Assembly (NCBI RefSeq): GCF_017921895.1 | Contig: NZ_JAFIDN010000006.1 | Location: 62,001-126,000 of the forward strand | Reading direction: 5' to 3' | Length of the DNA stretch: 64,000 nt | Source of the DNA: Natronogracilivirga saccharolytica | GTDB taxonomy: Bacteria; Bacteroidota; Rhodothermia; Balneolales; Natronogracilivirgulaceae | Shown: positions 16,501 through 25,344 of the stretch, in pieces | How positions within the stretch are numbered: position 1 is the stretch's first letter | Layout of the letters: each line of letters opens with the position of its first letter | The notes under the pieces: model-generated | Databases searched by the model: none | The model's input: the letters and a program-made list of their open reading frames with translations, nothing else | Told to the model about the DNA's origin: nothing | Program-made: the position numbers and the translations under genes

Positions 16501-17992
16501 TTTCGGTCGTCAGTTCGGGCATGTCAAGCAATTCCAGCTGGCTGATGGTCAACCCGGCCATCCATGGCTCCTCTCCCGGCTGCAATCCGTTTCCGGACGC
16601 CCACCCCTCCAGCGAGATCACGCCGGCAAGCCGGTCCATTCCCGACCAGTGAGCCGGATCGAGTGCCTCTCCCCGCCACGAGACCTTCCAGGAAATCTCC
16701 TCATCCCACCACCGGTTTGCCTGAAGATTCGCTGCAAACGACTCCCCGCTTTTATACAAGGCCAGATCCGTCTCCAATACTCCTTCACCCGCATTAAATC
16801 CCATTTCCAGCCCGCTCAAACCATGACCGTCAAAGGCAATATCCTGCACATTCAGATTTCCGGTAACACTCACACGATCCCACTCAGGGACCGGAACAGA
16901 TCCTTCAAGATGCAACGACATCCCGCCAATGGCGGCATCCAGCGTATCATCCCCCGTCAGCGTCGCAGCATCAACCCGTCCCGAACTCATCGAAACTCCC
17001 GTAAGGACAGGTTCCTGCAAAACCGACCATCTGGTATCAATCTGCAGGTCCTCAAGTCCGGGCGCATGAATCGTAATCCCGGCCTGCAGATCCTGCCGGG
17101 AACCACCGAGACGGACCCGTATATCCAGATCCTGCCGGATCGGATATGCATCGAAGTAGGACTCCGCCTCCTGCCATGAAAGCGGATCCAACAGCGTTTC
17201 CAGATCCACAGATGAGGTGATGGTGTCGTAGGTTCCGGATGTCTCCAGCAATGTGTAGGCACTGGTGACAAGCAGGCGGTCGAGCGTGATACGCCGGCCG
17301 TCCCAGGATGCTTTCGAACGAAGCTTTACCGGCTCCTCCATGCGCGATTCATGCAGTGACAAGTCCAGTTTTCCGATATCGACAAAAAAACCGCGTTCAT
17401 CCCGGCCGAGGCTGGACACAAGCTGCAGATCGCGGATGCTCACCGGCTCGTCCGGCAGAACCGCGCGAGCATCGATTGCAATTTCAGATGCCGTGAGGCG
17501 GACATCACTCAAAATAAATTCAAACGCATCATCATCAGGTTCATCCGGTGCAGCTTCATCAGCTTCGGGCAAAAGGGCAAGGATATTCCAGTTGCCATAC
17601 TCATCCTGCCGCAGATCGGCCTGAACCCCGTGAATATGCACTTTTCTGACTTCCAGCGGCCGGCGGAATATCACATCCGCCAATGACCACGAAATATGAA
17701 TCGAATCAATGGCCGCAACGCCGGACTCAGGGCCTCCTTCTCCGGGCTCGTGAAGCGAAACCTGCAGGATATTCAGATGCGACCAGAGGTCGCCTTCCAG
17801 CCGGCCGATCCGCAGTTCGGCATCGAGCGTTTCAGAAGCTCTTTCCTCGATCTCGTTTCGCAGATAATCCAGCAGCAGGTCCGACCGCAGCGCAAGTCGC
17901 AACCCGCCCAGCAGGATCAAAACCACCAAAAGCGTGATCCATGGCCATTTACGGCGTTTTTTCGCACTATGAGTTTCCTTTGATTCCGTCAT
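13505..17992 (-). CDS. tamB: TamB-like translocation/assembly protein (DUF490)
   Basis: A 1495-residue protein: a short basic N-terminus, one membrane anchor (WPWITLLVVLILLGGLRLAL, about residues 17-36), then over 1100 residues of repeated beta strands as in the AsmA/TamB groove proteins. At the end is the family DUF490 domain (about 1160-1495; GDVTFSGDPANPALDIRTLY and IEIENSRRGGGG). TamB proteins span the periplasm and are thought to help membrane protein insertion or lipid transport. It starts 10 bp after the Omp85 gene, the usual tamA-tamB layout. ATG at 17992 is preferred over the frame start 75 bases earlier, which overlaps that gene. A long antisense frame across it is a shadow. Confidence 0.93.
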   Translation of the reverse strand: MTESKETHSAKKRRKWPWITLLVVLILLGGLRLALRSDLLLDYLRNEIEERASETLDAELRIGRLEGDLWSHLNILQVSLHEPGEGGPESGVAAIDSIHISWSLADVIFRRPLEVRKVHIHGVQADLRQDEYGNWNILALLPEADEAAPDEPDDDAFEFILSDVRLTASEIAIDARAVLPDEPVSIRDLQLVSSLGRDERGFFVDIGKLDLSLHESRMEEPVKLRSKASWDGRRITLDRLLVTSAYTLLETSGTYDTITSSVDLETLLDPLSWQEAESYFDAYPIRQDLDIRVRLGGSRQDLQAGITIHAPGLEDLQIDTRWSVLQEPVLTGVSMSSGRVDAATLTGDDTLDAAIGGMSLHLEGSVPVPEWDRVSVTGNLNVQDIAFDGHGLSGLEMGFNAGEGVLETDLALYKSGESFAANLQANRWWDEEISWKVSWRGEALDPAHWSGMDRLAGVISLEGWASGNGLQPGEEPWMAGLTISQLELLDMPELTTEITAEVTADTLDVIALTKTAGAEIDLSANLLWQRDIPQYSAEAGFRNLDASAFPGLEMLPTHLNGVVSANGEGFDPETMVLNADVLLRESEINRQSIDSIKVDMLLENGIAYVNHAFLKSAPAVAELTMRQNLFNFRDVENRLDFDLELLDLRGFAGLAGVDSLQAMGNMSGNIQADTLGNLELSSKLDLHSLQYDTIRVERMEGDAKADIARETSYNADLVIRSPSIGDRSIRDISVVTEGNVGEQAVSGSYNFEFNVENESGFSKRADYLVADSVLIHTREMQFVDPAGIYRLQQPFNVVFADERVQVETISLVSDRESELSMALDKKPDEPWSGFFAADSVDLGQIQYVFLNDPLFEALFTGRIEFLFGEDQLEADAYADVTSFKRDHIELDSMRFALNIANQRLATDASVWHAGQNLMRSEFNLPFEPRDPDQLGDAFFEEEISGYLRVDPLDLMQFEEMLSGLGLDGMRGDFSLQTTLSGSAGSPEMYGELQLSEGALSGVAVDTLLLSWDYDHAHQNLELISRVHSLGQKAADISGRVPLHLDFRTLEFDGPKSDDPLDISIYTSEFNLAAFNDFLERDQLRNLEGRLDADIRIAGVFDAPEMDGSLNLSAGQIRVVPNEVTFRRIRLDALFEQGRINLERLAVQSSGSFNGRGHIDMDGLVPQDLDLRFNATNFRVFNTRDIEIFTGLDLRLDGSLQEPRLAGDVRWERGTLYLDDFGEREIEEVILDEEDRDIPEGPDFFERLAMEVNFSVDRNAFVRTRRDPELNLALRGEVDLVKAPFDEVQLFGDMGISSGHVTTFNKRFRLERGDVTFSGDPANPALDIRTLYQPRQQYEEINIYYVITGTLSDPEFEYESEPEMELQDIISYTLFGRPFHALAGWEQTVSGRSDGSLATNIAVDVLLDRIETLAADRLGIDVIEIENSRRGGGGTTIKAGKFISDRIFIAFLQELGGTDAGRQVLIEYLITRNLELVITAGDDYRSGVDMMWRYDY

Positions 17993-18002
17993 GAGTATGT
18001 TA

Positions 18003-20027
18003 TTAAAACGCCTGTCCGATACTGAAATGTATCCCCCACCGGTCAAAAGACCGGCCAAAATCTTCACCGTTGTATATATTGAGATCCTCGTCGGTCGGAT
18101 TCAGCTTTCTTGCCAGGTCAATACGGATCGGTCCGATCGGAGAGTTGTACCTGAAACCACCGCCCAAACCGAACTGAAGATCACCGGCATTAATATCTTC
18201 AGAATCCTCCCAGACCGCACCGCCGTCCAGGAAGACCGCCATTCCGAACCGCCGTATGATCATTCCCAAATCCTGTCTGAGCTCCAGGTTAATATTGTAC
18301 ATCGCCTTTCCGCCGGCAGGAACATATTCTTTGAAATTGCCTTCGTCATCCAGAACTGCCCGTTTGGGGCCAAGTTCCCTCCGCTGCCAGCCCCGAACCG
18401 AGCTGGTGCCGCCGGTATAAAACCGGACATTCGATGGCAGGTCATCCACACTGGCATTGGTGATCAGTCCGCCTTCATTCCGGATGGCGAACTGGGTACC
18501 TTCGCCGATATCGAGATATCGTCTTATATCCAGCTTGTAGCGGTTATAGCGCAAGGAGCCCGTACCCAGAAAACCTGAAAACTCGGCATGCGGACGAACC
18601 ACCCAGCCCTGGTACCGTTCAATCTCAAGCTGGTTGTGGTAGCCGGAAAGCTTGAGAGCAGATATGTTATAACGCTGTTCGTCTTCCGGCAGATCAACAT
18701 CCGGATTGTAAATCTGTTCCCGGTTGCGTGTAAACTCGTAGGAAACGGTTCCGGCTGTTTCTCTGCTGACTTGATATATAAAGCTGTTATTGAGACCTCC
18801 CCTGAGCAGCAGATAACCTCGTTCGTCAAGTCTTTGACCGAAAGGGGAAATATTGATCCTGCTTTTCGGATTGAACACATACGGAATGAAGTAGTCCATG
18901 CTTACTCGCTGTTCAAGAAAAGAAGCCCGGGTGGTCACGCTGAAGTTGTGGGCGTTGCCAAGCGGGTTGCGATGCTGCCAGGAAACACCGATCCTGGCAA
19001 TCTCCTCAATGCCGATGCCTCCCTGAACTCTGAGGCTTCGCAGTGCGTGCTCTCTGACCCTGACATTGATGTCAACTATGGAGTCCCGGGATTGAGCCGG
19101 CATGTTCACGGTCGCAAAACGGAAAAGCGGATGTCCGAATATCTCCTGCTGAGCGTTTCTCAGTTTTCGGGAGCTGTACTGCTCGCCGGTCTTGAGACCG
19201 GATTGACGCCGTACAAGATCGGCGGATACGGTTTCATTGCCATCGATGTTAACGTCACCGAAATAGGATATCGGACCCGGGGTGATAGTGACAAGCACAT
19301 CGGCATGCAGGCCGGTGGTATCTACATTGGCTGTGACAAACGTATTGGCATGGGCAAATCCCATGTTTCTCAGCACCGACTGGAAATGCCCTTCGACATC
19401 ACTGTGTTGGATCAGCTGATACCGTCGTCCCTCCTGCATGTCATTGCGTTTCATCGCGCGTTCAAAAACCCGGTGATTCTGCAAATATTCCACCGTTTCG
19501 GCATCAGCGTCGATTTCGTACCGCACTGTGTCGATGATTGTCGGTTTACCTTCATCAATTTCAAAAATCACGGTTCGTGACCAGTCCCTCCGGCCCTGTT
19601 CCACTCGGGAGTCAACATCTACCTTAGGAAACCCCCGCCGCTGATAGTACCGCTGGATGCGGATCACATCGCGGCGCAGCTCGGTTTCATCGAAATCAAA
19701 ACCGGATCGGTTCCAGAACCTGAGTTTCCGGAAAAATGATGGAGCTTCGAGGCCGATAATTCTCCTGATTGTCATTCCGGAGTACGTTTCATTCCCCTCG
19801 AAATCAATGTTCCACACACGCCCGGGCTGGTCACCGTTGGCCTGCATCGACACGGGAAACCTGCCTCCTGAAAACCGGGCAACGCTTTGTTTTTCAGATG
19901 CATCCTGATCGGACTGGTACAAATGATACCTGTTTCCGCTAGCCAGGTCGTCCCAACCGGCGGAATATGAGGGACAGGCATCAACAAAACCCAACAATAA
20001 GAACAGCAGCACGCTCAGATAACGCAT
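18003..20027 (-). CDS. Omp85/TamA-type outer-membrane assembly protein
   Basis: A 674-residue protein with a signal peptide (MRYLSVLLFLLLGFVDA), POTRA domains (about residues 60-330; first NIDFEGNETYSGMTIRRIIG, later YFGDVNIDGNETVSADLVRR) and a C-terminal 16-stranded barrel ending IHFSIGQAF with the terminal Phe. The signature FRYNSPIGPIRIDLA is near the end, and RFYTGGTSSVRGWQ matches the barrel lid-lock region. With tamB 10 bp downstream it is best called TamA; it could also be described as BamA-like. The frame opens at 20057, but the ATG at 20027 gives a normal signal peptide. It is divergent from ndh across a 265-bp gap. Confidence 0.9.
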   Translation of the reverse strand: MRYLSVLLFLLLGFVDACPSYSAGWDDLASGNRYHLYQSDQDASEKQSVARFSGGRFPVSMQANGDQPGRVWNIDFEGNETYSGMTIRRIIGLEAPSFFRKLRFWNRSGFDFDETELRRDVIRIQRYYQRRGFPKVDVDSRVEQGRRDWSRTVIFEIDEGKPTIIDTVRYEIDADAETVEYLQNHRVFERAMKRNDMQEGRRYQLIQHSDVEGHFQSVLRNMGFAHANTFVTANVDTTGLHADVLVTITPGPISYFGDVNIDGNETVSADLVRRQSGLKTGEQYSSRKLRNAQQEIFGHPLFRFATVNMPAQSRDSIVDINVRVREHALRSLRVQGGIGIEEIARIGVSWQHRNPLGNAHNFSVTTRASFLEQRVSMDYFIPYVFNPKSRINISPFGQRLDERGYLLLRGGLNNSFIYQVSRETAGTVSYEFTRNREQIYNPDVDLPEDEQRYNISALKLSGYHNQLEIERYQGWVVRPHAEFSGFLGTGSLRYNRYKLDIRRYLDIGEGTQFAIRNEGGLITNASVDDLPSNVRFYTGGTSSVRGWQRRELGPKRAVLDDEGNFKEYVPAGGKAMYNINLELRQDLGMIIRRFGMAVFLDGGAVWEDSEDINAGDLQFGLGGGFRYNSPIGPIRIDLARKLNPTDEDLNIYNGEDFGRSFDRWGIHFSIGQAF

Positions 20028-20292
20028 CAAGCCTTCATTTCTGACGATTACGTTCAATTTACAAGAAATGCAATTCCGGTAAATAATAACAGAAAATAAT
20101 CTAACTGTTTAGCACAAGAAATAGTATAACAAAATCGGGCTCTACATGAATGCTGCAGCCCGTGGTTTTGTTTTGAGGGCATAATATGCGACCTGCGAAT
20201 TGTCACCGATTTTCATCCCCGACTGATAGCAACTCCGATTTCCGTCACCTACCTGTCATCTTCTCCAGGTAAACCCTCCAGATATACCCACC

Positions 20293-21657
20293 ATGCATAC
20301 CCAGGATAAAGAAAAAAGAAAAAGAATTATCGTCGTTGGCGCCGGTTTCGGCGGTCTCAAAGCGGTCCAAAAGCTTAAAAAAAAGCAGGTTGACATCACC
20401 CTGATCGACAAGACCAACCACCATTTGTTTCAGCCGCTTCTTTACCAGGTTGCCACGGCAGCTCTGGCTCCCGGTGATATTGCCATTCCGGCACGCACCA
20501 TATTCAAAAATGACCGAAATGTGAACGTACTGATGGGCGAGGTAACCCGGGTTGACAAAGAGCGCAAAGTTGTCCGGATGGACAAAGACCAGGAGCTTTC
20601 TTTCGACTACCTCGTACTGGCCCCGGGCGCCCGGCATTCCTATTTCGGAAATGATCACTGGGAAGAAAAGGCGCCCGGACTCAAAACGCTTTCTGATGCC
20701 CTTGATATTCGTGAAAATATTCTGCTCTCCTTCGAGAAGGCCGAGCGGGAACACAACGAACAGAGGAGAAAAAAATACGAAACCTTTGTTGTGGTTGGCG
20801 GCGGTCCGACCGGAGTAGAGGTTGCCGGCGCAATTGCCGAAATTGCCTCCAGGGCTGTAAGGGAAGATTACCGGAATGCCGATCCCGGCCTGCTGGAAAT
20901 TCATCTCGTCGAGGGACAGTCACGGATTCTCGGCATGTATGACGAAACACTTGGCGAACGCGCAGTCCGTGACCTTGAGCGCATGGGAGTCACCGTCTGG
21001 CTTAACAGCATGGTTACCGGAATTGATGATGATGGTGTGGCTGTCAGGGTAGCCGGTGAAGATAAACTCCGTAACATTGCAACCGACAATGTCATCTGGG
21101 CGGCCGGAAATGCGGCATCACCACTGCTGCGTACCCTTGATGTTCCGCTTGAGAAGGACGGACGCCTGCATGTGGATCAGGATTTGTCGGTACCCGGCCA
21201 CCCGTCCGTTTTTGTGATCGGTGATGCTGCCATGCATATTGACAGCGAAGGGCGCGAGACTCCGGGCATTGCTCCGGGTGCTATACAGCAGGGAGAGCAT
21301 GCCGCCCGCAACATCATATCGGATCTGAAAGGCGGTTCTCGTGAACCCTTCTCTTACTTTGACAAAGGGAGCATGGCAACCATCGGACGGGCAAAGGCTG
21401 TTGCCGAAATCGGCGGACAAAAATTCAGCGGCTTTTTCGCGTGGATACTCTGGTCGCTGGTGCATGTGTTCTTTCTGATCGGCTTCCGGAACCGTTTCCG
21501 TGTAATGGGCGAATGGGTCTGGTATTACATCACTTTCCGGGGCGGCTCACAGCTGATCACACGAAAGAAAATAGGTGAGTCGGAACTTCGCGGCAGCAGC
21601 AAGGCACAAAGCAGCAGCAGAGAGGAAAAACAAGCCGAAGAACTGCATCTCAACTGA
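20293..21657 (+). CDS. ndh: Type II NADH dehydrogenase (NDH-2)
   Basis: A 454-residue flavoprotein that passes electrons from NADH to quinone without pumping protons. The FAD-binding site is IIVVGAGFGGLKAV (residues about 13-26) and the NADH site VVVGGGPTGVEVAGAIAE (about 166-183). HHLFQPLLYQVATAALAP and GHPSVFVIGDAA are family marks. The C-terminal region has a hydrophobic stretch, FFAWILWSLVHVFFLIGF, then RFRVMGEWVWYYIT for membrane attachment. It is monocistronic, convergent with the YfcC gene and divergent from tamA. Confidence 0.94.
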   Translation: MHTQDKEKRKRIIVVGAGFGGLKAVQKLKKKQVDITLIDKTNHHLFQPLLYQVATAALAPGDIAIPARTIFKNDRNVNVLMGEVTRVDKERKVVRMDKDQELSFDYLVLAPGARHSYFGNDHWEEKAPGLKTLSDALDIRENILLSFEKAEREHNEQRRKKYETFVVVGGGPTGVEVAGAIAEIASRAVREDYRNADPGLLEIHLVEGQSRILGMYDETLGERAVRDLERMGVTVWLNSMVTGIDDDGVAVRVAGEDKLRNIATDNVIWAAGNAASPLLRTLDVPLEKDGRLHVDQDLSVPGHPSVFVIGDAAMHIDSEGRETPGIAPGAIQQGEHAARNIISDLKGGSREPFSYFDKGSMATIGRAKAVAEIGGQKFSGFFAWILWSLVHVFFLIGFRNRFRVMGEWVWYYITFRGGSQLITRKKIGESELRGSSKAQSSSREEKQAEELHLN

Positions 21658-21661
21658 TAAC

Positions 21662-21746
21662 AGTGTTCCTGCGGCATATTCCGGAGTACTGCATGTTTCG
21701 GAGTGCGGCACGACCCTGTGTACTGCACATTCCGGAGTGATGTACG
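21662..21746. repeat. Degenerate 17-bp minisatellite
   Basis: About five 17-bp units: AGTGTTCCTGCGGCATA, TTCCGGAGTACTGCATG, TTTCGGAGTGCGGCACG, ACCCTGTGTACTGCACA, TTCCGGAGTGATGTACG. The TTCCGGAGT or TTTCGGAGT starts at 21679, 21696 and 21730 fit multiples of 17. It fills the gap between the convergent ndh and YfcC genes. Confidence 0.5.
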
Positions 21747-21763
21747 TTCCAGCGACAGGGGGA

Positions 21764-23188
21764 TCACGAGTAGCCCGTAAACACGGCAATTGCAATGGCA
21801 ATCACGGCTACCAGATAGAACCAGAGCAGCCGCGGTGCCAGCCATGCCGCCCATGTGCTCCACGGTACTTTTGCCATCCCGAGAACCGCCATGGTGACCC
21901 CGGATGTCGGTATGATCATATTTGTGATTCCGTCACCCATCTGAAACACAAGAACGACCGTCTGACGTGTCACGCCAACCAGATCCCCGAGAGGAGCCAT
22001 TATCGGAATGGTCAGCGCCGCCTGACCGCTGCCGCTGGGGACCACAAAATTGATCACCGACTGCACGATCAGCATAATTTCAGCGGATACCACCGGATGC
22101 CAGCCTGCAATGGCATTGGACATGCCATACAAAATAGTGTCAATAATTTGTGCATCTGTAATGAGCAATAAAATTGAACGGGAAAGCGCGATAACGACTA
22201 CCGCTCCAAGTACATCCTTCATGCCCTCAATGAATGCATTTGCCGCTTCATTGCCGGAGAGGCCGCCAAGTACGGCAGATATCACCCCGAGCGCAAAGAA
22301 CAGTGCCGCCATTTCGGCAATGTACCAGTCCAGACTTGTAGCACCGTATATCAGCAGCACGATGCCGGCCGCAAACACAATCAAAATGGACAGCTGATTC
22401 CAGGTAAACGGTTCGTTGTCCTCCTCATTGGCCGTCAGCTCTTCGTCACGGCTTTTGTCCAGTTCATATACCGGGGATTTCGCAGGGTCACGATGAATGC
22501 GCCATCCGTAAGAGCTGACAATCCAGATAGCAACAGCGGTAGTTGCAAGCCACAGCAGAATACGAAATTCCCATCCCGACAATAACGGAATCTCAGCCAA
22601 ACCCTGCGCCACACCCACCGTAAAGGGATTGACCACAGCACCGGCAAATCCCGCACTGGCCCCGATGAACGGCACCGAAACGCCCACAATCGAGTCATAT
22701 CCCAGTGCCAGTGCAAGCGGTACAAAAAGCGGAATAAATATGATCACTTCCTCCGACATCCCGAATACACTTCCCATGACCGAAAAAATGATAATGAACA
22801 CGGGTATGAAGAACGGCCGCAGGAAATCGTTGCGGTTGAACAGAATGGCTGCCTTTTGAATTCCGCGGGCGAAGGCGCCTGTTTTCTGGATGATGGAAAA
22901 GGCTCCGGCAACAATGAAAATGAAGGTGATAATGAGGATGGCGAAGGAGTCGGTAAACCCGTTGATCGGCGCCATCAGCAGTTCAATGATACCGGCGGGC
23001 TCGGACTCCACCCGCTCAAATGAGCCCGGATCCACGACCTCTCGTCCCTCTTTCTCCACGCGCTCATAGGCCCCTCCCGGTATAACCCAGGTCAGTGCAG
23101 CAAAAAAGCACAACAAGCCAAGTATAAGAATGATGGTATTCGGAGCCCGGAACCGGGTCAGCCAGCCGGCAGCACTTCCTTTACTCAT
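21764..23188 (-). CDS. YfcC-family (C4-dicarboxylate/basic amino-acid-type) inner-membrane carrier
   Basis: A 474-residue protein with about 12 membrane spans. Family marks: the N-terminal TIILILGLLCFFAALTWVIPGG, GSVFGMSEEVIIFIPLFVPL, and near the end VPSGSGQAALTIPIMAPLGD, which is the conserved re-entrant motif. YfcC relatives are called dicarboxylate or arginine/amino-acid carriers, but the substrate cannot be read from sequence. It follows nhaC-like by 69 bp in an apparent operon with the T9SS cargo gene, so sodium-coupled uptake is a reasonable guess. Confidence 0.85.
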   Translation of the reverse strand: MSKGSAAGWLTRFRAPNTIILILGLLCFFAALTWVIPGGAYERVEKEGREVVDPGSFERVESEPAGIIELLMAPINGFTDSFAILIITFIFIVAGAFSIIQKTGAFARGIQKAAILFNRNDFLRPFFIPVFIIIFSVMGSVFGMSEEVIIFIPLFVPLALALGYDSIVGVSVPFIGASAGFAGAVVNPFTVGVAQGLAEIPLLSGWEFRILLWLATTAVAIWIVSSYGWRIHRDPAKSPVYELDKSRDEELTANEEDNEPFTWNQLSILIVFAAGIVLLIYGATSLDWYIAEMAALFFALGVISAVLGGLSGNEAANAFIEGMKDVLGAVVVIALSRSILLLITDAQIIDTILYGMSNAIAGWHPVVSAEIMLIVQSVINFVVPSGSGQAALTIPIMAPLGDLVGVTRQTVVLVFQMGDGITNMIIPTSGVTMAVLGMAKVPWSTWAAWLAPRLLWFYLVAVIAIAIAVFTGYS

Positions 23189-23257
23189 AACTTCGCATGG
23201 TTAATTTCGATGGAATCATCAAGTATACGTCACCCGTATAATTTTAAAAAGTATCAA

Positions 23258-25306
23258 TTACCCCTCCCCGAACCGCACGGGCTTTCCAAAACGGTATACT
23301 ATACCAACCATAACTGCCATCGCCAGAGGATAGATCATCCAGACCGGCAATCCGATTACCGCGGATGCGATCATCGCCAGAACGCTGAGTCCGCCGACAA
23401 CCAGCGCATACGGAAGCTGCGTGTTGACATGTGTCACGTGATCGCAGTGACAGGCAAGGGAACTGAGGATGGTCGTATCGGAAATCGGAGAACAGTGGTC
23501 GCCCCAGACTGCACCGGCGAGTACGGCGCTGACGCTGCTGTAAATGAGCGTCTGTGTTGCTGCAGAATCAAGTCCGGCCGTATCGCCAAGCGACCAGGTC
23601 AGCGGAAGCACCAGTGGCATCAGAATACCCATCGTACCCCAGCTTGACCCTGTTGCAAAACTCGTAACACCTGCAAGGATGAAAATGATAACGGGTACCC
23701 AGTACGGACTCAGAATTCCTTCCAGGAGCGATACCAGAAACCCTGCCGTATCCAGCTGCTGGGTGACCATGCCCAGCGACCAGGCAAGCACAAGAATAAT
23801 CAACCCTTCGAACATCAGGTGCATGCCCCTGAACATGCCTTTGAACATCTGTTCGATGGTCAGCAGCCGCTGGCTGACCGTCAGTACCGATGCAAGAAAC
23901 AGGGAGAAAACGGATCCCCAGACCAAGGCGGCATAGGAGTCGGATGTTCCAGCAATCTCCTGCAGCGTATCACCCTCACCGGTCACCCAGAGTCCGGCCA
24001 TGGTTGCGATGATGAGTCCGAGTATCGGGATTGCTGCGTTCATCCAGTGGGAGACCCGGCCGGAGGCGCCGTTATCTGCTGCATCAGCAGGTTTCTCATC
24101 CTCCTGGTCTTTAACCTGTGATGAGTCCCTGCCGTCGGCGGCCTCCTGCTCCACTCTGCGCATCGGACCGAAATCACGTCCGCTGTATGCGATGACGGCA
24201 ACAAAAATGATGGCCAGGAACGCGTAAAAATTGTAGGGCAGCGAGTTCAGGAAAATGAGATAGGCGGCTTCCGTAAAACCCGGGATTGCAGATTCCGCTT
24301 CCCGGATGTAGCCGACCACGGCTCCGATCCAGGTGGATATCACGGCAATGATGGCAACCGGAGCCGCGGTAGAGTCAACCAGATAGGCAAGTTTCGCGCG
24401 TGATATGCGCAGCTGGTCGGTCAGCGGACGCATGGTGCTTCCGACGACCATCGTATTGGCATAATCGTCAAAGAAAACGGCGTAGCCCAGTCCGGTTGTC
24501 GACAGCTGTGCCCTGCGGCGCGTAGTTATCAGCCTGGTGATGGCATGGACGATGCCGCGGGTCCCGCCGTTGGCCCCGATGATGCCGACCATGCCGCCGA
24601 TCAGCAGGCTGAAAACCAGAATGCTGACGTGATCGGCATCGGCAACGGAGGGAATAATATATTCGCTTACTGATGTGAAGAATGTCGTGAATACGGCAGG
24701 CAGGGATGCTCCGGAAACGAGCCAGGCGCCCATCCAGACGCCGAGAAACAACGCCAGCAGCACCTGCCGGAGCGTCAGCGCTATGACGATCGCAATCACG
24801 GGCGGCAGGATGCTTATCCAGCCAGCACTTTCATCCGCTTTTCCAGTTATCCCCTTATCTGCATCTTCCTGGCGATCTGTTTCATCTTCAATAGCGGACC
24901 GGTCGAATTCGCGGTCTTCAACAGAAACATCCAGTTCCAGATCGTCGGGACTTACAAAGTCAGCCGTATCCTGATCCTGACCGGTTTCCGTTAATGCCTC
25001 TTGTTCTGTGTCTGAGCCTGGCACGAATCCCTGCTCTGAATCTGATCCTGACTCAGACCCCGGCTCTGATTCAAACTCTGATTCAGATTCCGGCTCTGCT
25101 TCTGCTTCTGCTTCTTCTTCCGGCTCACTGCAATCCGGAACACTCTCAACTTCCTCTATATTGTCAAAAGTAAAATCCTCGCAATCCTCTTCCGGTGTAT
25201 CTGCCTGCAGCGGTATAAAGGACAGGAGCAGCACAGATACCGCCAGAAAAGACGCAAAGGTCCGGTTTGACCGCCGGGAGGGCGGCCCTGCTGGGCATTC
25301 AGCCAT
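23258..25306 (-). CDS. NhaC-family Na+/H+ antiporter with acidic extracytoplasmic N-terminal extension
   Basis: A 682-residue protein. The last 520 residues form a 12-14 helix antiporter of the NhaC type, including GLGYAVFFDDYANTMVVGST, YLVDSTAAPVAIIAVISTWIG, TSFATGSSWGTMGILMPLVL and AVWGDHCSPISDTTILSSLA. In front, after a signal-like segment (ASFLAVSVLLLSFIPLQADT), sit about 120 residues made mostly of Glu, Asp and Ser with Glu-Ser repeats before the first transport helix. NhaC proteins export Na+ for H+ and usually lack this. The extension suggests a Na+-rich exterior. The gene follows the T9SS cargo gene by 38 bp. Confidence 0.87.
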   Translation of the reverse strand: MAECPAGPPSRRSNRTFASFLAVSVLLLSFIPLQADTPEEDCEDFTFDNIEEVESVPDCSEPEEEAEAEAEPESESEFESEPGSESGSDSEQGFVPGSDTEQEALTETGQDQDTADFVSPDDLELDVSVEDREFDRSAIEDETDRQEDADKGITGKADESAGWISILPPVIAIVIALTLRQVLLALFLGVWMGAWLVSGASLPAVFTTFFTSVSEYIIPSVADADHVSILVFSLLIGGMVGIIGANGGTRGIVHAITRLITTRRRAQLSTTGLGYAVFFDDYANTMVVGSTMRPLTDQLRISRAKLAYLVDSTAAPVAIIAVISTWIGAVVGYIREAESAIPGFTEAAYLIFLNSLPYNFYAFLAIIFVAVIAYSGRDFGPMRRVEQEAADGRDSSQVKDQEDEKPADAADNGASGRVSHWMNAAIPILGLIIATMAGLWVTGEGDTLQEIAGTSDSYAALVWGSVFSLFLASVLTVSQRLLTIEQMFKGMFRGMHLMFEGLIILVLAWSLGMVTQQLDTAGFLVSLLEGILSPYWVPVIIFILAGVTSFATGSSWGTMGILMPLVLPLTWSLGDTAGLDSAATQTLIYSSVSAVLAGAVWGDHCSPISDTTILSSLACHCDHVTHVNTQLPYALVVGGLSVLAMIASAVIGLPVWMIYPLAMAVMVGIVYRFGKPVRFGEG

Positions 25307-25344
25307 TCGATGCTCAGTGACAGGCCGGGTTTGGATGGTCAGAA

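Noticed and set aside
18588-19580. 330-codon plus-strand frame opposite the Omp85 gene
   Set aside because: Antisense shadow of the POTRA/barrel coding sequence; no recognisable domain or ribosome-binding site.
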